DNA from: Azospirillum sp051124815
GTDB taxonomy: Bacteria > Pseudomonadota > Alphaproteobacteria > Azospirillales > Azospirillaceae
Reading direction: 5' to 3'
Length of the DNA: 64,000 nt
Assembly: GCF_051124815.1 (NCBI RefSeq)
Contig: NZ_CP118491.1
Span: 124,001 to 188,000 of the forward strand
Shown here one piece after another: positions 35,606 to 44,180 of the stretch. The notes under the pieces were generated by a model. The model saw only the letters and a list, made by a program, of their open reading frames with translations. It did not search any database and was not told the DNA's origin. The position numbers were made by a program, and so were the translations under genes. How positions within the stretch are numbered: position 1 is the stretch's first letter; each line of letters begins with the position of its first letter.

Positions 35606-37135
35606 TTAAAACGCCTTCAGCTTCTTCCAGGCGAACACCACCATGCGGGCCAGGAGCCAGCCGTGGGTGAAGCGGGAGATCTGGGTTTCGCCATAGCTGC
35701 GGTCGGCGTAGCGCACCGGCACCTCGACGATCTTCAGGTTCTGCTTGGCGGCGCCGAAGATCAGGTCGAAATCGCCGAAGGGGTCGAAATCGCCGAAGTA
35801 ATGGCGGTTGTCGACGATGGTCTCGTAATCCTGGCGCCACAGCACCTTGGTGCCGCACAGCGTATCGGTGAAGCGCTGGTTCAGCAGGAAGGAGAAGATG
35901 CGCGCGAAGGCCCGGTTGGCCAGGAAGTTCAGGAAGCGCATCGCCTCCGGCGCCATCGGGTAGACCAGCCGGGTGCCGTTCACGAACTCGCCGCGTCCCG
36001 ACACCATCGCCTGATAGAATTTCCCCATCGTCTCCGGCGGCACCGTCAGGTCGGCGTCGAGGATGATCAGGATGTCGCCGCGCGCCACGGCGAATCCGGC
36101 GCGCACCGCGTCGCCCTTGCCCTTGCCGGGCTGCTTCATCACCTTGATGTCCCAGTCGGGATAGGCGTCGCGGACCCGCAGGCACTCCTCGTACGTGTTG
36201 TCCCGGCTGTTGCCCTCGACATAGATCACCTCGATGTCGGGGGCGAAGCGGGGCAGGCGGCGGATGGCGTTCTCGATGTTGCCGCGCTCGTTGCGGCAGG
36301 GGATCAGGATGGTGGCCGAGGCCGGCTTGCCGTCGACCGTCACCTCATCCACGGTGGGCTGCGGCCGGGCGACGACATAGTTGCGCACGCACAGCCGGCG
36401 GATGCCCGGCAGCGGGGCGATGTAGCGGTTGACCAGCGTGCCCAGCCCGAACAGCCGCTTCGGGATCAGCTGGCGCCATTCGCGGCGCACCGGCTCCCAG
36501 CCGGCCAGATCCAGCAGGTTGACGATGTCGCTGGTCGACAGCCAGTTCTGCTGGCCCTGCGGCATGCGCATGCCCAGCTTCTCCGCCGCCCACAGGATCG
36601 GCTCCCAGACGCGGGAGTGATAGCTGACGATGATGCGGGTCTTGGGATTGGCGACCCGGCGCAGCAGGCGCAGCGTCTCCTCGATGTCGTCGAGGAAGCC
36701 GATGGTGCCCGACAGCAGGATATGGCTGAACGGCCCCTCCACGGCGTCGATGGTCGCCGGGTCCTCGGCGTCGGCGGCGATCAGCTCCAACTGCGGATGG
36801 CGCGTCTTCGCCACGGCGATGGTCGCCGGGCTGAGGTCGATGCCGACGCCGCGCGCCGGCTTCAGGGCCGCCAGCGTGTCGCCGACACCGCAGCCGATCT
36901 CCAGCACCGTCGCCCCTTCCGGAATCAGGAAGCGCAGATAGGCGCGGTCGGCGTCGTGGAAGGCGCGGTTGCGCTCGGCCCAGCGGTCGCGCAGGGGGGC
37001 CATGGCGTCGAACAGCGACCGGATGCGCTGCTGGCGCGGAGAGAGGCCGCGCGTCTCGGCTGCGGGTTCCATCGCGGCGGGGGTGGCCACCACGGGAGCG
37101 GGCTGGGAAAGCGTCGAAGTCGGCTGGTCGGTCAT
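35606..37135 (-). CDS. Methyltransferase-GT2 glycosyltransferase fusion
   Basis: 509 residues. The first ~260 are a class I methyltransferase (ATVLEIGCGVGDTLAALKP, GTIGFLDDIEETLRLLRRV). The last ~235 are a GT2 of the dolichol/polyprenyl-phosphate sugar synthase type (ATILIPCRNERGNIENAIRR, LIILDADLTVPPE, FGDFDLIFGAAKQNLKIVEVPV, RYADRSYGETQISRF). No membrane segments follow. It probably charges a lipid carrier with a sugar while its methyltransferase half acts on a related substrate. Its ATG overlaps the stop of the membrane-protein gene by four bases. Confidence 0.9.
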   Translation of the reverse strand: MTDQPTSTLSQPAPVVATPAAMEPAAETRGLSPRQQRIRSLFDAMAPLRDRWAERNRAFHDADRAYLRFLIPEGATVLEIGCGVGDTLAALKPARGVGIDLSPATIAVAKTRHPQLELIAADAEDPATIDAVEGPFSHILLSGTIGFLDDIEETLRLLRRVANPKTRIIVSYHSRVWEPILWAAEKLGMRMPQGQQNWLSTSDIVNLLDLAGWEPVRREWRQLIPKRLFGLGTLVNRYIAPLPGIRRLCVRNYVVARPQPTVDEVTVDGKPASATILIPCRNERGNIENAIRRLPRFAPDIEVIYVEGNSRDNTYEECLRVRDAYPDWDIKVMKQPGKGKGDAVRAGFAVARGDILIILDADLTVPPETMGKFYQAMVSGRGEFVNGTRLVYPMAPEAMRFLNFLANRAFARIFSFLLNQRFTDTLCGTKVLWRQDYETIVDNRHYFGDFDPFGDFDLIFGAAKQNLKIVEVPVRYADRSYGETQISRFTHGWLLARMVVFAWKKLKAF

Positions 37136-38235
37136 CGGGAGAAGTCCGTGGGAAAGGCGTCGGGTCCGCCATCAGACGTCGGGACAGCCGTCCGGGCGGC
37201 GGTCTCGTTGCGCAGCAGCAGCCAGAACAGGCCGCCGGGCAGCGAGAGGACGGCGATCGACAGCCCGATCAGCAGCGAGACCAGAAGGGCCGCGTCGGCA
37301 TCGAAGCCGAGCAGCGCGAAACCGGCGACCATCGCCCCCTCGCGCACGCCCCAGCCGCCGAGCGAGACGGGCAAGGCGGCAGCGACGATGGCAGCCGGCA
37401 CGATGGCCAGCCCGTCCAGCCAGCCGAGCGGCAGGCCGACCGAGCGGGCGAACAGGATGGTGGCGGTGATGGTGGCGAGATGGACGCCGATGCTGTGGCC
37501 CAGCGCCGCCCAGGCGGCCGGGTTGCCGGCCATGGCGCGCAGCTGCGCCACCGCCCCCCACAGGGTCCGCCCCAACGCCCCGTCGCGCAGCCGCTTCGGG
37601 ATCGGCAGCCGGTCGCGCGGGATGCGCCCGGCGAGCAGCAGCAGCCCCATGGCGACGGCCAGGACCAGCGCCCCGGCCAGCACGGTGCCGGCGACGGCGG
37701 GCGGCGCCACCGCTGCCAGATGCGGCAGCCCGACCAGCCCGATCAGCACCACGCCCAAGAGCGCCATCAGCCGGTCGACCAGCAGGGCCAGCATCACCGG
37801 CCCGGCCGGGTGGCCGAGCCGCCAGGTGAACCAGCCGCGCAGCAGGTCGGCCCCGACCGATCCCGGCAGGATCTGGCCGACGAAACCGCTGGCCATCTGC
37901 AGGCGGAAGGCGGTCCAGCGGGTCAGGGAGAAGCCGGCGGCCCGCCCCACCGCCCGCCACCGCTGCGAGGCGAAGGGCAGGGTCAGCGCCTTCACGGCGA
38001 AGCCGGCGGCGAACAGCCACGGATCGGCGGCCGACAGGCGCGCGGCGATACCCGGCCAGTCGGCCCCGGCGGCGAGCGCGCCCAGCACCACGACCGTCAC
38101 CGCCAGCTTGACCAGCAGCGGCCACCGCCGTCCGGACGGCTTCCCCGGACCGGCCCTATCCGGACCGGGGCCGGAGTCGGAACCGGGCTTCGCCGATTGG
38201 ACGAAGGGGGTGTCGAGAAGAGCCTGGGCCATCAT
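37132..38235 (-). CDS. LPG-synthase-TM/flippase-like integral membrane protein (UPF0104 type)
   Basis: About 367 residues with seven or eight hydrophobic spans (for example LLVKLAVTVVVLGALAAGA, GPVMLALLVDRLMALLGVVL, AGTVLAGALVLAVAMGLLLL, LDGLAIVPAAIVAAALPVSL). The segments GQILPGSVGADLLRGWF and SLGGWGVREGAMVAGFAL are the conserved motifs of the lysylphosphatidylglycerol-synthase TM/AglD family. These proteins often pair with polyprenyl-phosphate GT2 enzymes, as here, and may move or bind lipid-linked sugars. Start uncertain: an upstream GTG at 38298 adds 21 residues. Confidence 0.85.
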   Translation of the reverse strand: MMAQALLDTPFVQSAKPGSDSGPGPDRAGPGKPSGRRWPLLVKLAVTVVVLGALAAGADWPGIAARLSAADPWLFAAGFAVKALTLPFASQRWRAVGRAAGFSLTRWTAFRLQMASGFVGQILPGSVGADLLRGWFTWRLGHPAGPVMLALLVDRLMALLGVVLIGLVGLPHLAAVAPPAVAGTVLAGALVLAVAMGLLLLAGRIPRDRLPIPKRLRDGALGRTLWGAVAQLRAMAGNPAAWAALGHSIGVHLATITATILFARSVGLPLGWLDGLAIVPAAIVAAALPVSLGGWGVREGAMVAGFALLGFDADAALLVSLLIGLSIAVLSLPGGLFWLLLRNETAARTAVPTSDGGPDAFPTDFSR

Positions 38236-38316
38236 CCCCGCATGGAAATCCGGGTGCCGCGGGACAGCGGCGCCGAACGGGCCGTTGTAACGGCTCACGC
38301 CCGGCTTGTCACCCGG

Positions 38317-39318
38317 TCAGGCGGGAGAGGGGCCAGGGGGCGAGGCCGGGGGCGGAGAGCCGGCTGCTCCTTCCTTGAGAATGGACATGACCGTATCGAC
38401 CAGCTTGCCGGCATTCTCCTGGACATAGCCCGGCTCGCTTCTCGACTGGATCATCAGCCAGGGCTGGGCGTCCGTGCCCTGCTGGGGATCGAAGAAGCCG
38501 AGCCGCGCCTTGGATTGCTGGTATTCCGGATGGTGCTCGCTGTCCGTCCGCATCGCGGCGCCGAACGCGCCATTGTCCACCGCCGCCTGCGACGCCGCGG
38601 CATCGGGACCGTTCAGCATGTCGACCAGACCGGCCTTGACCTCGTCGGCCGACATCTTGCCCAGCTTGTCGAAGGCCCGGTTGTCCAGCCAGATTTCCAC
38701 CTGCTTGTCGTCGGTTCCCTGGGATCCCGGCAGGAACAGCGTGATCATGGATGTCGTGTCCCAGCCCTTCGGTGGTGGCGTCGCCTCCGACTGGCGCTCG
38801 GCCTCCCACTCCTTCACCTCCTGGGATTTCTCCGGCATGACGCCGCCTCTCGACACCGCCTGACGTTCGACGACCTTGCCGATCTCGCCGGACAGCATGA
38901 GATTGCCGGCGTTTTCGCCCTCCTCCTCGAAGCCGAACTGAGTGCGCAGGGATTTCATGGCGTCACGCACGAAGTCCATGCGCGCCGACTGATACTCCAT
39001 GACCTTTTGGATGCGCGCGCTCGTCGCCCGGAAATCCGCGAAGCTGACATCGCCTGCGATTTTCAGCTGTACCGGCGGCTTGGCCGGCGTGTCGGCGGAC
39101 CCGTTCATCGCCGACACCGCCTGTGCCGACAGCGATACCGTATCGGTCACCGGCTTCTTCGCGGCCGAGGGAGCTGGCGAGGAAGCTGGCGAGGAGACCG
39201 CCGCGGAAGACGCGGCCGAGGGAGTTGCGGAGGGAAGCGGGGAAGCCGGTGCGGCTTTCAGCTTCGCCAGCAATGAGAGCGCCGACATGGCGCCCTCCTG
39301 AGCGGCCTTCGTGACCAT
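38317..39318 (-). CDS. Hypothetical protein with Ala/Ser/Pro-rich N-terminal segment
   Basis: 333 residues. A strong GGGGGAGGA site sits just before the ATG at 39318, though the frame is open to 39423. Residues ~20-55 are low-complexity Ala/Ser/Pro, followed by VTDTVSLSAQAVSAM and a helical, partly charged region up to the C-terminus, which is again Pro-rich. No signal peptide, no membrane span, no family I can name. The linker-plus-helix layout could suit an exported or regulatory protein. Confidence 0.7.
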   Translation of the reverse strand: MVTKAAQEGAMSALSLLAKLKAAPASPLPSATPSAASSAAVSSPASSPAPSAAKKPVTDTVSLSAQAVSAMNGSADTPAKPPVQLKIAGDVSFADFRATSARIQKVMEYQSARMDFVRDAMKSLRTQFGFEEEGENAGNLMLSGEIGKVVERQAVSRGGVMPEKSQEVKEWEAERQSEATPPPKGWDTTSMITLFLPGSQGTDDKQVEIWLDNRAFDKLGKMSADEVKAGLVDMLNGPDAAASQAAVDNGAFGAAMRTDSEHHPEYQQSKARLGFFDPQQGTDAQPWLMIQSRSEPGYVQENAGKLVDTVMSILKEGAAGSPPPASPPGPSPA

Positions 39319-39445
39319 GGTTCCTCCCCCGCCAGAACGTATCGAGAGGAGAATAATTCCGTTTCCGGCTAACAGACCATTAATTACTGCAATCTCAGGT
39401 ACGTGATACTCCGGCCGGAGCATTCCCTGCCGGGATCGGCCCTGC

Positions 39446-42175
39446 TCACCCCATCCCGGCGGCGGCCAGCATGCCGCTGTCGGGAATCATCCCGGCCGCG
39501 CGAGCGGTGGAACCGGCGGGGCTCAGCGCCCGGCCTTCCAGCCTGCCGAAGACGATATAGTGCCGCATCGCCGCCGTCAGGTCGCCGCCGGTCGCCGCCG
39601 CCACGTCGGCGTTCGCCGCCAGATAGGCCGACGCGTTGAAGCCGGTCGTCCGTCCTTCGGTCCGGCCGTTGGTCAGGTAATGCAGTTCGGCCCGGGTGGT
39701 GTCGGTGCCGAAGGCGGCGGCAAGGTCGCTGTTGGCGGCCAGATAGGCCGTGGGATCGAAGGTGACCGTCCGGCCCTCCGCCCGGCCGTTGGTGATGTAG
39801 TGGATCTCGGCGCTCGTCCGGTCGGTGCCGAAGGCGGCGGCGAGATCGCCGTAGGAGGCGAGATAGGCCAGCGGGTCGAAGCTCACCGTCCGGCCCTCCG
39901 CCCGGCCCATGGTGATGTAATGGATCTCGGCGCTCGTCCGGTCGGTGCCGAAGGCGGCGGCGAGATCGCCGTAGGAGGCGGCATAGGCCAGCGGATCGAA
40001 GCTCACCGTCCGCCCCTCCGCCCGGCCCACGGTGATGTAATGTGCCGCACCGGCATCGCCGTTGGCGCCGAAGGCGTTGGCGAGATCGCCGTAGGAGGCG
40101 ATGTAGGCCAGCGGGTCGAAGCTCACCGTCCGCCCCTCGGCCCGGCCCATGGCGGCGTAGTGCGCGGCGCCGGCGCCGGCGTCGGTGCCGAAAGCCGCCG
40201 ACAGGTCGGTGTAGGAGGCGATGTAGGCCAGCGGCGAAAAGGCCTGCCCGGACGAGACCGCAGACGTGCCGGTCGCCGGGCTGGTCCCGCTTCCCGAACC
40301 GCCTCCACTGCCGCCGCCTGCGCCGGGGCTGGGGATGCCCGGCACCGTCAGCGGAGCGGACCCCATCCGCGCCCAGTCCAGGTCATGGATTCCCAATCCT
40401 GCCGCAGCCCCGCTGCCGAGCCGGAAGTCACCGGCCGCCGGGTTGGCGAACAGCCCCGACGACACCGTGTCGCCGCCGGTCAGCCCGCGCACGCCCTGCA
40501 GCAGGTTGTTGGTGACGCTGTAGGAACCGGGGGTCCAGAACTCCCAGTAATCCACGCCCGTCGAGGAGGAGATGACGTTGCCGGTGACGCTGTTGTTGCT
40601 GAGCAGGCCGATGCTGCCGGCGCTCGGCACCCATTCCAGCCGGATGAAGCGTTCGCGCGGGTTGGACAGGGTGGCGAAGTTGTTGGTGACGCTGTTGGAA
40701 TCGCCGCCATGGATGAAGACGCTGGCCCAGCCGGTGTTCTGGATGAAGTTGTCCCGGACGGCGACGCCGTTGGCCATGTCGTCCAGATAGATGCCGAAGC
40801 TCTTGTGGCGGTCGAGCCAGCCCGATCCGTCGGTCGCCAGACCGCCGACATTGCGGATGTCGTTGCCGCGGATGGTCGTGCGGGTATCGACGTTGGAGCG
40901 GCCCAGCATCTCGATGGCGCCGCCGTCGGCGGTCTCGGTCATCGTGTCGTAGATGCGGTTGTATTCCACCACCGTGTCGGTATTGACGGTGGCGCCGTCC
41001 CAGTTCTTGATCGAGATGCCGTAGCGCGGGCTGTTGCGGATGTCGTTGCCGGAGATCAGCGTGCCGCTGGTGCCGTAGAGCTGGATGCCGGCGACGTCCT
41101 TCAGCACCTCGCCGATGCCGTCGATGCTGTTGGCGCTGATGCGGTTGCCGTTGCTGCCGTAGGCGACCTTGATGCCGCTCGCCCCCAGATGCTCCAGCCG
41201 GTTGGCCTCGATCACGTTGCCGGACGATCCGGTCAGCGTCATCGCCGTGCCGACGCCGGCAAAGCGGTTGCCGGCGATGCTGTTGCCCGACGAATTGGTC
41301 AGCGTCAGGGCCGAGCCGTCCCAGGTCGTGTCGGCGAAGGTCAGCCCCTGCAGGGTGACGCCGCTCGCCCCGTTCAGCGACAGGAGCGTACCCAGCCTCG
41401 GCACCACCGCGCCCTGGGCCAGCAGGGTGCCGGGGTCCTGCGGCTTCACCACCAGCCGGCCGGTCTCGGCCTGCCAGGCGAACTCGCCGGCGTCGCGGAT
41501 GAAGGCGTCGTCGTTCAGCAGGCGGTAGGTGCCGCCGCTGCGCAGGGCGTATTTCACCCCTTGCGTGAAGTTGACGGTCCGGCTGCCGGCATCGGCGGAG
41601 GCGACGCCGACGATGTTGTCGGACAGCCGTTCGGTGTCGAAGGTCTGGACCATCATGCCGGGCTGGACCCCGGCGGCCAGCACCGCCGCCATCGCCCCGT
41701 CGCCGGCCCCGATGCGCAGGCTGGTCTTGCTGGCGCCGCCGGCCGCCGCCTCCAGCACCGACCAGCCGGACTTGGCGTCGCCGGCGTTCCAGTCGCCGGT
41801 CTGCGCCACCTTCTGCCGCACCCCGCCGATGAAGAGGTCGAGGCCGGTGGCAGACGTCGGCGCGGCATAGAGCCCGCCGCCGATGGCGGTGAAGCCGCCG
41901 ACCCGCTCGCCGCCGCTGAAGACCGGCGTCTCGCCCGGATAGGCCATGATGCGCACGCCGTTGTCGGCCCCGGTCAGCGTGACCGTGCGCGCCATGGCAT
42001 AGCTGCCGCCGCGCACATAGGTGTCGCGGATGCCGGTCGCCCGCATCGCGCTCTGCGCGCGTTCCAGCGTGGCGAAGGGACCGTCGGTGCCGTCGGCATT
42101 GGGTGCCGCCAAACGCCCCGACCAGGAATCGTTGCCGTTGGTCGCGACGTAGAAAGCCTGCTGCGTGTCTGTCAT
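39446..42175 (-). CDS. Right-handed beta-helix protein with six C-terminal 40-residue repeats
   Basis: About 909 residues. The N-terminal ~650 are a parallel beta-helix of the pectate-lyase/NosD kind: NGNDSWSGRLAAPNADGTDG leads into FATLERAQ, and later GNSIAGNRFAGVGTAMTLTG-type rungs repeat. A Gly/Ser linker follows (near 655), then six tandem copies of a 40-residue unit with the FDPLAY-x-ASY-x-DLAAAFGTD pattern. There is no Sec signal; with the type I secretion genes nearby, C-terminal export is plausible. It may cleave or bind an acidic polysaccharide. The ATG at 42175 is preferred over a GTG at 42208. Confidence 0.85.
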   Translation of the reverse strand: MTDTQQAFYVATNGNDSWSGRLAAPNADGTDGPFATLERAQSAMRATGIRDTYVRGGSYAMARTVTLTGADNGVRIMAYPGETPVFSGGERVGGFTAIGGGLYAAPTSATGLDLFIGGVRQKVAQTGDWNAGDAKSGWSVLEAAAGGASKTSLRIGAGDGAMAAVLAAGVQPGMMVQTFDTERLSDNIVGVASADAGSRTVNFTQGVKYALRSGGTYRLLNDDAFIRDAGEFAWQAETGRLVVKPQDPGTLLAQGAVVPRLGTLLSLNGASGVTLQGLTFADTTWDGSALTLTNSSGNSIAGNRFAGVGTAMTLTGSSGNVIEANRLEHLGASGIKVAYGSNGNRISANSIDGIGEVLKDVAGIQLYGTSGTLISGNDIRNSPRYGISIKNWDGATVNTDTVVEYNRIYDTMTETADGGAIEMLGRSNVDTRTTIRGNDIRNVGGLATDGSGWLDRHKSFGIYLDDMANGVAVRDNFIQNTGWASVFIHGGDSNSVTNNFATLSNPRERFIRLEWVPSAGSIGLLSNNSVTGNVISSSTGVDYWEFWTPGSYSVTNNLLQGVRGLTGGDTVSSGLFANPAAGDFRLGSGAAAGLGIHDLDWARMGSAPLTVPGIPSPGAGGGSGGGSGSGTSPATGTSAVSSGQAFSPLAYIASYTDLSAAFGTDAGAGAAHYAAMGRAEGRTVSFDPLAYIASYGDLANAFGANGDAGAAHYITVGRAEGRTVSFDPLAYAASYGDLAAAFGTDRTSAEIHYITMGRAEGRTVSFDPLAYLASYGDLAAAFGTDRTSAEIHYITNGRAEGRTVTFDPTAYLAANSDLAAAFGTDTTRAELHYLTNGRTEGRTTGFNASAYLAANADVAAATGGDLTAAMRHYIVFGRLEGRALSPAGSTARAAGMIPDSGMLAAAGMG
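39521..40240 (-). repeat. Six tandem 120-bp repeats coding the 40-residue unit
   Basis: Each unit reads roughly F-[DNS]-x2-AY-x-A-[SA]-x2-D-[LV]-x3-[FT]-G-x-[DN], then an AEIHY-like segment and a GRAEGR ending. Copies 3 and 4 are almost identical at the DNA level, so recent unequal exchange or duplication is likely. The same unit occurs in three other proteins of this window. Confidence 0.9.
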
Positions 42176-42364
42176 TGCCGGATTGCCTTGCCGATACCGG
42201 GCAATCACACGGCAGAAATACTTAATAAGGAGGTAGTCTCATCCTTTCGGATGCCTACTTTCGGGATGAGCGTCCGTGTTCATTTCGTGACAAGTGCCAA
42301 GGCCGTGGCAGTTGTCACTTGCCCAATCCTCCGCGTTGTCTTGGATACCCTACACTCAACCCGG

Positions 42365-43429
42365 TCAGCGCAGATCGACCCGCCGTTCCTCCCGCAGCAC
42401 CGTCTCGTCGCCATGGCGCAGCGTCACCGTCACCCGGTAGGGACCGGGCGGCCAGGAGCCGGGAACGGGCTTCTTCACCTCGGTGCCGAAGAACAGCACG
42501 GCCAGCGGACGCGGCACCGCGCCCTCGTTGCGCGACAGGCGGCGGCCGTCGGGGCCGGTCACCTCCAGCGTCACCCGGTCGCCCTTCCGCCCGCCCATCA
42601 GTTCCGCCCACACCCCCAGCGTCGGCGCATCCGCGGGCAGGGGCTTGCCGCCATAGCCGCCGTCCCGCGCCACCTCCGCCTTCGGCGCCTCGGGCGCCAG
42701 CCCGGCGCCGAGCAGGGCGCTCGGCCGGTAGGCGAGTTTCCGGCGCGCCGCGTCGCTCCACAGCGTGCCGGACGGCATGGGTGCTTTCCCCTGGTCGACA
42801 GCGCAGGCGGGCGCCTCCCCGGTTCCCGCCTCCTTGCCGGTATAGGGGTCGAGGGTATGGCCGTCGTGGCGGATGCCGAAATCGACATGAGGGAATTCGG
42901 TATTGCCTGACAGCCCGACCTCGGCCAGCGGCGTGCCCGCCTCCACCCGGTCGCCCGGCCTGACCGCGATGCTGCCGCGCTTCAGGTGGCTGTACTGGGT
43001 CTCCCAGCCATTGCCGTGATCGACCACCACCGCGTTGCCGGCCTCCCGCCCGGCCGGCGCGCCGCCGCTCTGCCGGATGCTGACATCCTCCATGCCGTCG
43101 CGCACGCGGGTGACCGTGCCGGGGGCCGCGGCCACCACCGCCACCCCGCGCCGCATCGCCTCCAGGTCGGGCAGCCGGAAATCGGTCCCCTTGTGCCCGT
43201 CATAGGTCAGCCGCCCGCAGGCGAAGTCCTGCATCCCCGGCCCCGGATCGGCATCGACATAGTTCTGGACGAAGCACTCCGCCCCGATCCGGCAGCGCAC
43301 CGGCAATTCCAGCACCGGCGCCCCAGGGAGAAGGGCGGCGGGAGGGGCGGCGGGAGATTGGGCTGCTCCGGCGGCCGGCAGGAACACCAGGGCGGCGAAC
43401 CCCCAGCGATAATCGACCGGCACCCTCAT
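42365..43429 (-). CDS. M23-family (LytM/peptidase) exported protein
   Basis: About 354 residues with an N-terminal signal peptide (WGFAALVFLPAAGAAQS). The M23 fold is visible: GHKGTDFRLPDL holds the first zinc His and Asp; AVVVDHGNGWETQYSHLK and GSIAVRPGDRVEAGTPLAEVGLSGNT are typical strands; FPHVDFGIR has His-x-Asp where the family usually has His-x-His. The last ~100 residues form an extra beta-rich domain. A role in cell-wall hydrolysis or in activating an amidase is likely, with activity uncertain because of the altered motif. The ATG at 43429 has GAGGGG upstream. Confidence 0.82.
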   Translation of the reverse strand: MRVPVDYRWGFAALVFLPAAGAAQSPAAPPAALLPGAPVLELPVRCRIGAECFVQNYVDADPGPGMQDFACGRLTYDGHKGTDFRLPDLEAMRRGVAVVAAAPGTVTRVRDGMEDVSIRQSGGAPAGREAGNAVVVDHGNGWETQYSHLKRGSIAVRPGDRVEAGTPLAEVGLSGNTEFPHVDFGIRHDGHTLDPYTGKEAGTGEAPACAVDQGKAPMPSGTLWSDAARRKLAYRPSALLGAGLAPEAPKAEVARDGGYGGKPLPADAPTLGVWAELMGGRKGDRVTLEVTGPDGRRLSRNEGAVPRPLAVLFFGTEVKKPVPGSWPPGPYRVTVTLRHGDETVLREERRVDLR

Positions 43430-43802
43430 CCACACCCCTCGCACAGCATTGCTCCGTCCTGCCTGACCGTCCCTCTACAGGTGGGGTGCCGGAGGGGGAG
43501 GACCAGATCCAGGCTTATGCGACGGCGCATAAGGGGTGCTCCCGCACCAATTCCCACTGCTTGGAAGCCGGGAAGGGCGGGACTTGGGACAAAGCTTTTG
43601 GGTATGAGCAAAAGGGGGCACAGAAAAAACGCGCGCCGCGAGAATGGCGTATTGACGATTCTCCAAAATGGCTATACAGTGCGCATCCCTTCGCGCAGGA
43701 AGGGTATCAGAACATCATTTTTTACTAGCGATAGAAGCTCTGAAAAGGGGAGTCAAGAAAATTCTCCATCCTGCCGCCGCTGCAACAACCTACGGAGAGC
43801 AC
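43430..43802. other. AT-richer intergenic region before hicA
   Basis: About 370 bases between divergent genes with lower GC than its surroundings. It holds a probable promoter (43652-43678) for hicA. A small frame reading TILQNGYTVRIPSRRKGIR is visible but has no ribosome-binding site and no family, so it was not called. Confidence 0.4.
43652..43678 (+). promoter_or_regulatory. Probable hicA promoter
   Basis: A TTGACG -35-like box (43652-43657) is followed by TATACA at 15 bases (43673-43678) or TACAGT at 17. It lies about 125 bases upstream of the hicA ATG. Confidence 0.4.
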
Positions 43803-44078
43803 ATGAACGAGCCGATGCCCCAGACCCTGAATTCCCGCAACCGCGCCATCCTCGCCTCCCTGTTTGAAAAGCCCACCCGGGTGGACATCCGCTGGGCCGA
43901 CATCGTGACCCTGATCACCGCGCTCGGCGGCACGGTCACCTGCAAGAGCGGTTCCCACCACCGCCTCTCCCTGAACGGCGAGATCGGTATCGCCGCCCGG
44001 CCCCATCCGCAACCCACCGTCGCCCGTCATACCGTCAAGGCTGTGGCCGAATTTCTCCGCAAGGCCAGGGTTGCTTAA
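43803..44078 (+). CDS. hicA: HicA-like mRNA interferase toxin
   Basis: 91 residues. WADIVTLITALGGTVTCKSG followed by SHHRLSLNG is the double-stranded-RNA-binding-like HicA fold with the catalytic His in the GSHH turn; PHPQPTVARHTVKAVAEFL is the C-terminal helix. The ATG at 43803 is preceded by GGAGAG. HicA toxins cut mRNA. hicB follows after 102 bases. Confidence 0.88.
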   Translation: MNEPMPQTLNSRNRAILASLFEKPTRVDIRWADIVTLITALGGTVTCKSGSHHRLSLNGEIGIAARPHPQPTVARHTVKAVAEFLRKARVA

Positions 44079-44083
44079 AGTTA

Positions 44084-44112
44084 TTGCTATCATAATTTGA
44101 TAGCACTATAAA
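44084..44112 (+). promoter_or_regulatory. Internal promoter and operator in front of hicB
   Basis: TTGCTA (44084-44089), an exact 17-base spacer and TATAAA (44107-44112) make a good sigma-70 promoter. Embedded in it is a perfect inverted repeat, TGCTATCA-TAATT-TGATAGCA (44085-44105). This suggests the antitoxin has its own promoter, autoregulated by HicB. Confidence 0.7.
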
Positions 44113-44180
44113 AGAGCCACACATCGACAACAGGAGGGCCGGGGGGCGGGCAGAACACCCACCCCCGGATACCGGACGAC

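Noticed and set aside
39521..40240. CRISPR-like array
   Set aside because: The 120-bp periodicity is coding: each unit translates to the same 40-residue motif, with no spacer/repeat alternation.
39560..42910. Long plus-strand frame over the beta-helix gene
   Set aside because: Repetitive shadow of the minus-strand repeats; no start signal and no domain.
43628..43800. Small plus-strand frame reading TILQNGYTVRIPSRR upstream of hicA
   Set aside because: No ribosome-binding site and no recognisable family; the region looks like a promoter.
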